5,055 nucleotides of DNA from Xanthobacteraceae bacterium (GTDB lineage: Bacteria > Pseudomonadota > Alphaproteobacteria > Rhizobiales > Xanthobacteraceae): contig JASHQO010000467.1 of NCBI GenBank assembly GCA_030039105.1, positions 1 through 5,055 on the forward strand, written 5' to 3'. This document shows positions 1 to 4,480 of the stretch, piece after piece (within the stretch, counting starts at the first letter, position 1; each line of letters starts with the position of its first letter). A program made the position numbers and the translations under genes. The notes under the pieces were generated by a model that was given only the letters and a program-made list of their open reading frames with translations, searched no databases and was not told where the DNA came from.

Positions 1-13
1 GCGTATCCTCCCT

Positions 14-31
14 GCATTGCTTGCGCAATGC
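14..31. other. small hairpin left of the terminator
   Basis: A perfect 7-bp stem (GCATTGC at 14-20, GCAATGC at 25-31) closes a four-base loop. It lies ten bases before the stronger terminator hairpin, in the 3' flank of whatever gene lies left of the window. It has no T-tract of its own, so it is not called a terminator. It may be part of a 3' UTR structure or chance. Confidence 0.35.
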
Positions 32-40
32 GAACTTGAG

Positions 41-73
41 GGGCGCCGGACCTCCCGGCGCCCTCTTCTTTTC
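41..73 (+). terminator. rho-independent terminator of an upstream gene outside the window
   Basis: A GC-only 9-bp stem, GGGCGCCGG (41-49) and CCGGCGCCC (55-63), closes a 5-base loop and is followed by the pyrimidine tail TCTTCTTTTC (64-73). The T-rich tail is on the plus strand only; read on the minus strand the hairpin is followed by CTCAAG. It therefore should end a plus-strand transcript that enters from the left, converging on the diguanylate cyclase gene. No coding sequence of that gene can be identified in positions 1-40. Confidence 0.75.
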
Positions 74-96
74 GGCCGGCCAGTGCTCAGCCGGCC
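74..96. other. inverted repeat over the stop codon of the cyclase gene
   Basis: GGCCGGC (74-80) and GCCGGCC (90-96) form a 7-bp inverted repeat with a 9-base loop. The minus-strand stop codon at 87-89 lies in the loop. On the minus strand no T-run follows, so this is a weak candidate for a 3' stabilising hairpin rather than an intrinsic terminator. Confidence 0.35.
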
Positions 97-1385
97 AGCG
101 CGCGACGCCGCGAGCGGTACGATCCGACCAGCGGCACCGCCAGCGTCGGCACCGGCTGCAGCATGCCGCTGTCGAGATCCTGCCCCGCGGCGACCTCCTC
201 GCGCTGCTGCGGTGCCGCCGGCACCGCCTCGTCGCAGGTCTCGACCCGGTCGCGACCGTTCGACTTGGCGCGATAGAGCGCGGCATCGGCGCGCGAGATC
301 AGCACGTCGATGTCGGCAAAGGCCGAGCCGCACGACACGCCGGCGCTCACGGTAGCGGCGGCATGGCCGCCGGAAACGGCGCCGGCGGCGGCAAAGGCCT
401 TGCGCACCCGGTCGGCGGCGGCGGCCGCATCGCCGAGCGCGCTCGGCAACAGCGCGATGAACTCCTCGCCGCCGAGACGACCGATGGCGTCGCCGGCGCG
501 CAGCGTCTTCTTCGCCACCGTGGCGAACAGGTGCAACGTGGCGTCGCCGGTGGAGTGGCCGAACTTGTCGTTGATCGTCTTGAAGTGATCGAGATCGAAG
601 GCGATGACGCAGACCGGCTGCTTGCCGTGCTGCCGGCCGGCCATGATGGCGGCGGCGGCCTCGAAGAAGCCGCGGCGGTTGAGCAGCTCGGTCAGCGGGT
701 CGATCGAGGCGGCGAGCTTGTACTGGCGCACGGTGCGGTCCTTCGCCAGCACGAGCACCACGAAAGCCGCGCCGACCACATAGAGCACGATCTCGATGGC
801 ATAGACCGCGACCCAGCCGGCGCCGAGATTGCGGGCGCCGCCGTCGGACGAGAGCCCGGCGAGAGCGACCGGCAGCAGGAAGATGGCGCCGTGCAGCATC
901 GGCACCAAGCTCGCCGGCCAATGGCGGACCAGCGATTTGCGCCGCTCGCGCCACAGCTCCGCCGCGGTCAAAAACGTATAGGTGGCGACGATCAACGAGC
1001 CGATGACGAGCCGCGATGCCGGCGACGACGGCAGCGATGAATAGGTCGCGAGCCAGACGACGGCACCGAGACACATCGAGCCCCACAGCACCGGCCGGCC
1101 GTGAAACAGCCGCGCCGCGCTCCAGATCATGCCGACGGCGGTGAACAGAAGCACGGTGGGAACGACCGGCGGCACCGGCAGCCTGGTCGCATCGGCAAGC
1201 TGCAACATCGCCCCCGACAGCGCGCCGAGCAGATAGGCGAGGCCCCACCAGGCCAGCGCCGTGATGCGGTCCTGCAGCCAGGCGAACAACAGGAACAGGC
1301 CGAGCAATGCGGTGACGCAAATGGCGATGACGAACAGGGTCGCGATATCGAGCGACGTCGCGGCTGCGGCGAGGTAGGCGAACAT
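87..1385 (-). CDS. membrane-bound diguanylate cyclase (GGDEF domain)
   Basis: This 432-residue protein should condense two GTP into cyclic di-GMP at the inner membrane. The first half holds about seven hydrophobic helices (roughly residues 13-36, 44-63, 74-93, 98-115, 125-143, 158-177 and 190-213), an unassigned sensor region. The GGDEF domain follows at about 225-385. Visible motifs are DPLTELLNRR (229-238), FDLDHFKTIND (263-273) with metal ligand D264, the active-site GGEEF (305-309), and RADAALYRAKSNGRDRV near the end. RAGD (296-299) sits five residues before GGEEF, as expected for an intact RxxD product-inhibition site. No EAL domain is present. The last ~48 residues are a low-complexity tail. 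The start is supported by AGAGGAG at 1394-1400, eight bases upstream. It is a single gene, divergent from its right neighbour. Catalytic class is secure; the sensed signal is unknown. Confidence 0.93.
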   Translation of the reverse strand: MFAYLAAAATSLDIATLFVIAICVTALLGLFLLFAWLQDRITALAWWGLAYLLGALSGAMLQLADATRLPVPPVVPTVLLFTAVGMIWSAARLFHGRPVLWGSMCLGAVVWLATYSSLPSSPASRLVIGSLIVATYTFLTAAELWRERRKSLVRHWPASLVPMLHGAIFLLPVALAGLSSDGGARNLGAGWVAVYAIEIVLYVVGAAFVVLVLAKDRTVRQYKLAASIDPLTELLNRRGFFEAAAAIMAGRQHGKQPVCVIAFDLDHFKTINDKFGHSTGDATLHLFATVAKKTLRAGDAIGRLGGEEFIALLPSALGDAAAAADRVRKAFAAAGAVSGGHAAATVSAGVSCGSAFADIDVLISRADAALYRAKSNGRDRVETCDEAVPAAPQQREEVAAGQDLDSGMLQPVPTLAVPLVGSYRSRRRALAG

Positions 1386-1687
1386 TGCAGGCGCTCCTCT
1401 TTCCTCAATCGATCAAATGGGTATCACCAATTTTTGCGCGGTGCCGGACGTTTGCGTTTCAGGCTTTGCCGAGTCTGAGGCACAAGCGGCGGGTTTTCCC
1501 GAAAAGCCGTGAAAATTGGAAAAGTGAAAAATTGCGGTCAAATTTCAGGACCGGAAATCGCGGCGCCGGCACGCGAGCGGGCGGCGATCTCCCTGGAAAT
1601 ACGCCCCTTGCGGACCGCCCCCTTCACGCCGCCCCGCTCTGCGCTTAAATTGAAGCAAAGGCGCTTAAGTTCCTCAGGGAGTCTGCC
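1386..1687. other. divergent intergenic region, cyclase gene / oxygenase-like gene
   Basis: These 302 bp separate two divergently transcribed genes and must hold both promoters. I could not fix a convincing -35/-10 pair on either strand. What is visible: the cyclase ribosome binding site AGAGGAG (minus, 1394-1400). Four short A-tracts follow at 1502-1505, 1512-1515, 1520-1523 and 1527-1531, in an otherwise GC-rich setting, possibly curved or promoter-associated DNA. An 11-bp direct repeat lies near the right end, and the ribosome binding site AGGGAG (1676-1681) lies six bases before the ATG at 1688. No small gene or RNA gene is evident. Confidence 0.6.
1641..1671. repeat. 11-bp direct repeat upstream of the oxygenase-like gene
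   Basis: GCGCTTAAATT (1641-1651) recurs as GCGCTTAAGTT (1661-1671) with one mismatch, 20 bp start to start, roughly two helical turns. The right copy ends 16 bases before the start codon at 1688. Same-face spacing suggests a possible regulator binding site, but no regulator is encoded nearby and chance is not excluded. Confidence 0.45.
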
Positions 1688-2521
1688 ATGGCCGCGACCG
1701 CCGAACTCGACGTTGCCCCCGACGCCATCGAAGCCACGCTCAATTACATCGTCGACGACGGCACCAAGGTGTTCACCATCGTCGCCGCCCCCGGCGGCAG
1801 CGACACGCGCTCGGGCGGCACGCCCGATCCGCGCCGCGTGACCATCCACAATGGCCGCCCGCACGCGGGCGCGTTCGAGCTCGAGCGCAGTGGCTTCCGC
1901 TTCGTGCGTCACGACACCAAGGTCGAGAGCTTTTTCGACGAGGACGAGATCAAGCGCGTCTACTATCCGGAGATGATCGAGCTGGTGAAGGCCGAGAGCG
2001 GCGCCAAGCGCGTCGTCGTGTTCGACCACACGCTGCGCACCGCCGACGACGAATTGCGCGAGGCGAAGAAGATTCGCGAAGTGGTGCGCCGCGTCCATAA
2101 CGACTACACCGAATGGTCGGCGCCGCAGCGCGTGCGGGACATCCTGCCCGACGAGGCCGAGGACCTGCTCAAGCGCCGCTTCGCCATCATCCAGACCTGG
2201 CGGCCGATCCGCCATCCGGTCGAGACCCATCCGCTCGCCATGGCGGACGCCCGCACGCTGGCGCCGAGCGACATGATCGTCTCGGAGCGGCGCGCGCCCG
2301 GCCGCATCGGCCAGACCTACGCCATCAAGTACAATCCGGCGCACAAATGGTACTGGTTCCCGCGCATGCGCCGCGAGGAGGCTTACGTCTTCAAGGTGTT
2401 CGATTCGCTCAAGGACGGCCGCGCCCGCTGGACCGCGCACACCGCGTTCGAGGATCCGACCACGCCGCCGCACGCGCGGCCGCGCGAGAGCATCGAAATC
2501 CGCACCATGGCGTTTTTCTGA
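1688..2521 (+). CDS. CmcJ/NvfI-family putative non-heme iron oxygenase
   Basis: This 277-residue soluble protein resembles the CmcJ/NvfI family. That family includes the actinobacterial cephamycin 7-alpha-hydroxylation component CmcJ and fungal 2-oxoglutarate/iron oxygenases; many bacterial members are uncharacterised. Recognisable blocks are FDHTLR (112-117), HNDYT (137-141), WRPI (171-174), PLAMADARTL (182-191), YNPAHKWYWFPRM (215-227), FKVFDS (235-240) and HTAFEDP (251-257). H137 and D139 form an HxD pair that could be the first two iron ligands; H219 or H251 could supply the third. Ligand assignment is inference, and the substrate is unknown. The start is set by AGGGAG at 1676-1681, six bases before ATG. 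It has no signal peptide or membrane segment. No biosynthetic cluster surrounds it, so the role of CmcJ itself should not be transferred. Its 3' end is the source of the adjacent tandem duplication. Confidence 0.8.
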   Translation: MAATAELDVAPDAIEATLNYIVDDGTKVFTIVAAPGGSDTRSGGTPDPRRVTIHNGRPHAGAFELERSGFRFVRHDTKVESFFDEDEIKRVYYPEMIELVKAESGAKRVVVFDHTLRTADDELREAKKIREVVRRVHNDYTEWSAPQRVRDILPDEAEDLLKRRFAIIQTWRPIRHPVETHPLAMADARTLAPSDMIVSERRAPGRIGQTYAIKYNPAHKWYWFPRMRREEAYVFKVFDSLKDGRARWTAHTAFEDPTTPPHARPRESIEIRTMAFF

Positions 2522-2529
2522 TCGTAAAT

Positions 2530-2601
2530 GTAGCCCGGATGGAGCGCAGCGAAATCCGGGACCGCCGAACCCCGCATTACGCTCCGCTCCATGCGGGCTA
2601 C
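2530..2601. repeat. REP-like inverted pair, copy 1
   Basis: Two 31-base arms, 2530-2560 and 2571-2601, are reverse complements at 27 of 31 positions and flank a 10-base spacer. Each arm begins or ends in GTAG/CTAC and also folds by itself: CCCGGAT (2534-2540) pairs with ATCCGGG (2554-2560) in the left arm, and CCCGCAT (2571-2577) pairs with ATGCGGG (2591-2597) in the right arm, each with a 13-base loop. Two of the four arm-to-arm differences are compensatory, keeping each 7-bp stem perfect. This is the architecture of paired REP sequences. It lies eight bases after the oxygenase-like stop codon, so it may also act as a transcript end for both convergent genes. Confidence 0.85.
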
Positions 2602-2605
2602 GAAG

Positions 2606-2689
2606 CACACCGCGTTCGAGGATCCGACCACGCCGCCGCATGCGCGGCCGCGCGAGAGCATCGAAATCCGCACCATGGCGTTTTTCTGA
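2606..2689 (+). pseudogene. orphan C-terminal fragment of the oxygenase-like gene
   Basis: This is the duplicated tail of the gene at 1688-2521. It encodes the same 27 final residues, from HTAFEDP to IRTMAFF, followed by TGA. The only coding-base difference is C2473 to T2641, which changes one histidine codon to the other and is silent. It has no start codon, ribosome binding site or catalytic core, and it begins immediately after the REP pair of copy 1, so it is presumed not to be translated. Confidence 0.85.
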
Positions 2690-2697
2690 TCGTAAAT

Positions 2698-2768
2698 GTA
2701 GCCCGGATGGAGCGCAGCGAAATCCGGGACCGCCGACCCCGCATTACGCTCCGCTCCATGCGGGCTAC
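2698..2768. repeat. REP-like inverted pair, copy 2
   Basis: This is identical to the first pair in both 31-base arms (2698-2728 and 2738-2768); the spacer is one base shorter (9 versus 10). It ends five bases beyond the rpsI stop codon (2774-2776 on the minus strand), so it will lie at the 3' end of the rplM-rpsI transcript. There it could limit exonuclease degradation or help termination. No T-tract follows on the minus strand, so it is not a standard intrinsic terminator. Confidence 0.85.
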
Positions 2769-2773
2769 GAAAC

Positions 2774-3253
2774 TTACCGCTTCGAGAACTGGAAGCTGCG
2801 GCGGGCCTTGGCCTTGCCGTACTTCTTGCGCTCGACCACGCGAGAGTCGCGGGTGAGGAAGCCGCCGCGCTTGAGCGCGCTGCGCAAGTCGGGCTCGTGG
2901 CGCACCAGCGCCTTGGATAGGCCGTGGCGCACCGCACCGGCCTGTCCCGACAGGCCGCCGCCCGACACCGTGCAGACGACGTCGTACTGGCCTTGGCGGT
3001 TGGCCGCGACCAGCGGCTGCTGGATCAGCATGCGCAGCACCGGGCGGGCGAAATAGACCTCGACCGGCCGATCGTTGACCGTGATCTTGCCGCCGCCCAT
3101 CTTGACCCAAACCCGCGCCACCGCGTCCTTGCGCTTGCCGGTGGCATAGGCGCGGCCCTGCTTGTCGAGCTGCTGGACATAGGTTGGGCTCGGCGCCGGC
3201 GCCGCGGGCTTGAGCGCCGACAAGTCGCCGAGCGTCTGGATGGTATCGGCCAT
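2774..3253 (-). CDS. rpsI: 30S ribosomal protein S9
   Basis: S9 (159 residues) binds 16S rRNA in the head of the small subunit, and its C-terminal tail reaches the P-site tRNA. Diagnostic blocks are ATGKRKDAVARVWV (37-50), FARPVLRMLIQQPL (68-81), SGGGLSGQAGAVRHGLSKAL (97-116) and the terminal LTRDSR, ERKKYG, KARRSFQFSKR segments ending in the invariant SKR. A ~30-residue extension with Ala/Pro-rich stretch (LKPAAPAPSP) precedes the core, as in other alphaproteobacterial S9 proteins. The start codon overlaps the rplM stop by one base (TAATG), with AGAGGA at 3261-3266 as ribosome binding site, so the two are translationally coupled. The frame stays open upstream inside rplM, but that is a shadow. 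Confidence 0.98.
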   Translation of the reverse strand: MADTIQTLGDLSALKPAAPAPSPTYVQQLDKQGRAYATGKRKDAVARVWVKMGGGKITVNDRPVEVYFARPVLRMLIQQPLVAANRQGQYDVVCTVSGGGLSGQAGAVRHGLSKALVRHEPDLRSALKRGGFLTRDSRVVERKKYGKAKARRSFQFSKR

Positions 3254-3717
3254 TAGGCGGTCCTCTTGTTCTTGCGGTTCATGGCCGCGATGTCGATCTT
3301 TTCCGGCTGCTGCGCTTCGTGCGGGTGCTTGTCGTACGGATAGACCCTCAAGCTTGCCAGTTGGCGGCGGCCGAGCGGACCGTGCGGCAGCATGCGCTCC
3401 ACCGCCTTCTCGACGATGCGCTCGGGAAAGCGGCCGGCGAGGATCGACTTCGCCGTGCGCTCCTTGATGCCGCCGATATAGCCGGTGTGCTTGTAGTAGA
3501 CTTTCTGCTCGACCTTGCGGCCGGTCAGCACCGCCTTGGCGGCATTGATGATGATGACGTTGTCGCCGCAATCGACGTGCGGCGTGAACGTCGGCTTGTG
3601 CTTGCCGCGCAACCGCAGCGCCACCAGCGCCGCGAGCCGGCCGACGACCAGGCCGTCGGCGTCGATCATCACCCACTTCTTCTCGACTTCGGCGGGCTTT
3701 GCCGAAAAGGTTTTCAT
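3253..3717 (-). CDS. rplM: 50S ribosomal protein L13
   Basis: L13 (154 residues) is an early-assembling 23S rRNA-binding protein of the large subunit. Conserved blocks seen are KKWVMIDADGLVVGRLA (13-29), LRGKHKPTFTPHVDCGDNVI (36-55), YYKHTGY (74-80), the signature region AVERMLPHGPLGRRQLASLRVY (105-126), and HPHEAQQPEK (131-140). The length is normal for the family. I chose the ATG at 3715-3717 (MKTFSAKP) because homologues begin there; another in-frame ATG at 3727-3729 would add MDTA, and neither has a strong ribosome binding site. The 3' end overlaps rpsI in the conserved rplM-rpsI order. Expression is probably driven from the 134-bp gap after the thioesterase gene. Confidence 0.97.
   Translation of the reverse strand: MKTFSAKPAEVEKKWVMIDADGLVVGRLAALVALRLRGKHKPTFTPHVDCGDNVIIINAAKAVLTGRKVEQKVYYKHTGYIGGIKERTAKSILAGRFPERIVEKAVERMLPHGPLGRRQLASLRVYPYDKHPHEAQQPEKIDIAAMNRKNKRTA
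3261..3266 (-). promoter_or_regulatory. rpsI ribosome binding site inside rplM
   Basis: AGAGGA on the minus strand lies within the last codons of rplM, seven bases before the rpsI ATG. Together with the TAATG stop-start overlap it fixes the rpsI start and indicates coupled translation, which keeps L13 and S9 synthesis balanced. Confidence 0.75.
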
Positions 3718-3851
3718 AGCCGTATCCATTCGGGATGGGGCGCCAGGCGCGCCGTGTGTGCAGGCTTCTAGCGGCAGGCCGCCAGTCGGTCAATCCGAGA
3801 GTCGATTTTCAATAGGAAACAATAGTTTGGCATTTAGGTATTTTCATACCA
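3718..3851 (-). promoter_or_regulatory. gap before rplM: probable promoter and leader region
   Basis: These 134 bp lie between the thioesterase stop and the rplM start. The part nearest the thioesterase (about 3795-3850) is unusually AT-rich for this window and is the likeliest place for the ribosomal promoter, though I could not choose a clear -35/-10 pair. The part nearest rplM (about 3730-3785) is GC-rich with short self-complementary stretches, for example GGCGC/GCGCC around 3738-3752, which could form leader structure. L13 autoregulation through its mRNA leader is known in some bacteria; nothing here proves it. Confidence 0.4.
3837..3850. other. small hairpin just after the thioesterase stop codon
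   Basis: GGTAT (3837-3841) and ATACC (3846-3850) pair as a 5-bp stem. On the minus-strand RNA the loop is GAAA, a stable GNRA tetraloop. It starts one base after the stop codon of the thioesterase gene. The stem is short and no T-run follows, so it is at most a weak 3' structure. Confidence 0.3.
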
Positions 3852-4313
3852 TCAACGGTCTTGGGGCGGGATGGAATAGGTCGAGGTGGCGTGGGCGACG
3901 AGATCGTCCTCGCCGTCGGAGCGCAAGTCGACCTCGCCGACCGCAAGCCGTTTGCCGAGCTTGATCAAGCGCGCATCGGCAATGAGATCGCGCGGTTTGG
4001 GCTTCTTGAGGAAATTGATGTTGAGATTGGTTGTCACCGCGAGCGGCACCCAGCCCACCGCGGCGAGAACAGCGACATAAACGGCGAAATCGGCCAACTC
4101 CATCATGGTCGCGCCCGACAAGGTGCCGCCGGGGCGGAGCGAATTGCGCGAGAAACGGCGGCGCACCTTGCAGCCGCCGTGCCAGACCTTTTCGATGTCG
4201 TAGCCGCTCCTGGAGTTGAATATTTGCGGGAATTCGGCGCCGAGCAGATCCATCAGCTCCTTGCGCGTCAGTTTCGGTGCCGCCTTTTCCTCGTCTTCCC
4301 CTTGCCCTTTCAT
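3852..4313 (-). CDS. PaaI-family hotdog-fold thioesterase
   Basis: This 153-residue cytoplasmic protein should hydrolyse acyl-CoA thioesters. It carries a single hotdog domain: a charged N-terminal segment (1-30), then RPGGTLSGATMMELADFAVY (60-79) covering the central hotdog helix, then the strands AVTTNLNINFLKKP (92-105), LIADARLIKLGKRLAVGEVDL (110-130) and ATSTYSIP (142-149). The PGGTLSGATMMELAD segment matches an alphaproteobacterial PaaI-like subgroup, in which the usual HGG is replaced by PGG and the acidic E72/D75 lie in the helix. The substrate cannot be told; no phenylacetate genes are nearby. The start at 4313 (MKGQGEDE) is set by GGAGT seven bases upstream; the open frame continues to 4478 but crosses a 17-bp repeat array. 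It lies upstream of, and co-directional with, rplM-rpsI. Confidence 0.88.
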   Translation of the reverse strand: MKGQGEDEEKAAPKLTRKELMDLLGAEFPQIFNSRSGYDIEKVWHGGCKVRRRFSRNSLRPGGTLSGATMMELADFAVYVAVLAAVGWVPLAVTTNLNINFLKKPKPRDLIADARLIKLGKRLAVGEVDLRSDGEDDLVAHATSTYSIPPQDR

Positions 4314-4320
4314 TGCGTGC

Positions 4321-4325
4321 ACTCC
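4321..4325 (-). promoter_or_regulatory. ribosome binding site fixing the thioesterase start
   Basis: GGAGT on the minus strand, seven bases before the ATG at 4311-4313, abuts the 17-bp repeat array. It favours the 153-residue product over longer in-frame versions beginning at 4370 or 4478, whose extra residues would be encoded by the repeats and look non-protein-like. Confidence 0.7.
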
Positions 4326-4376
4326 ATTCGTGCCATGACTGTATTCGTGCCATGACTGTATTCGCGCCATGACCGT
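4326..4376. repeat. three tandem 17-bp repeats in a divergent promoter region
   Basis: The unit ATTCGTGCCATGACTGT occurs at 4326-4342 and 4343-4359 exactly, and a third time at 4360-4376 as ATTCGCGCCATGACCGT (two T-to-C changes). There are no spacers. The array lies between the divergent starts of the thioesterase gene (4313) and the membrane-protein gene (4481), ending just upstream of the thioesterase ribosome binding site. It could be a set of regulator binding sites or a slippage-prone minisatellite. Each unit contains a minus-strand ATG, and because 17 is not divisible by three the three ATGs fall in three different frames; only the one at 4368-4370 is in frame with the thioesterase. Confidence 0.92.
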
Positions 4377-4396
4377 CCGGGAAACGATTGCACCTT

Positions 4397-4431
4397 TGGG
4401 CGTTGATTCCTTTAGATGTGGGCGTTGATTC
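4397..4431. repeat. 13-bp direct repeat, 22-bp spacing
   Basis: TGGGCGTTGATTC occurs exactly at 4397-4409 and 4419-4431, 22 bp start to start, close to two turns of the helix. It follows the 17-bp array within the same divergent intergenic region. Two identical sites on one face of the DNA suggest a dimeric regulator, but it may also be a small duplication. The second copy ends one base before an ATG at 4433 that is an alternative, less likely start for the plus-strand gene. Confidence 0.75.
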
Positions 4432-4480
4432 GATGGCGACAACGGACTGGTCGCTGGCACGTCCTTCGCGGGAATCACTC

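Larger units (their letters stand above)
2437..2771. repeat. tandem duplication of gene 3' end plus REP pair (two copies)
   Basis: Copy 1 is 2437-2604 (168 bp) and copy 2 is 2605-2771 (167 bp), directly abutting. I aligned them base by base and found two differences: C2473 versus T2641, and one extra A in copy 1 near 2568-2569, within the spacer of the REP pair. Each copy holds the last 27 codons and stop of the oxygenase-like gene, an 8-base gap and a complete REP-like inverted pair. The left-hand gene remains complete, and the rpsI stop codon lies just beyond copy 2. Removing one copy restores a compact convergent junction in which one REP pair fills nearly the whole intergenic gap. Confidence 0.95.

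Noticed and set aside
1..40. End of a coding gene or tRNA at the left edge
   Set aside because: Only 40 bases before the terminator are visible, and they show no tRNA elements or recognisable reading frame.
21..1040. Long plus-strand open frame opposite the diguanylate cyclase gene
   Set aside because: It is antisense to a gene with unmistakable GGDEF motifs; its translation is Arg/Gly/Ala-rich without recognisable domains, typical of a GC-rich shadow frame.
2530..2768. Insertion sequence or MITE with target-site duplication
   Set aside because: The arms fold individually as REP hairpins, no transposase is present, and the 168-bp repeat includes coding sequence, so the doubling is better explained by tandem duplication than by a second insertion.
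2113..2856. Plus-strand open frame crossing the tandem duplication
   Set aside because: It is a shifted frame of the oxygenase-like gene that continues through both repeat copies into the rpsI antisense; no ribosome binding site and no protein-like conservation.
3254..3793. Possible long N-terminal extension of S9 upstream of 3253
   Set aside because: The frame stays open only because of high GC and overlaps the whole of rplM. The TAATG junction with AGAGGA upstream and family length support the start at 3253.
4326..4376. CRISPR-like array
   Set aside because: The 17-bp units abut with no spacers and number only three, so this is a short tandem repeat.
4314..4478. Longer thioesterase start
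   Set aside because: The extra 55 residues are encoded largely by the 17-bp repeats and divergent promoter DNA; the start at 4313 has a well-spaced GGAGT.
4388..4480. Upstream TTG start for the right-hand membrane protein
   Set aside because: It would encode both 13-bp repeat copies and place the membrane helix about 40 residues in; the ATG at 4481 gives the N-terminus expected of this kind of protein.
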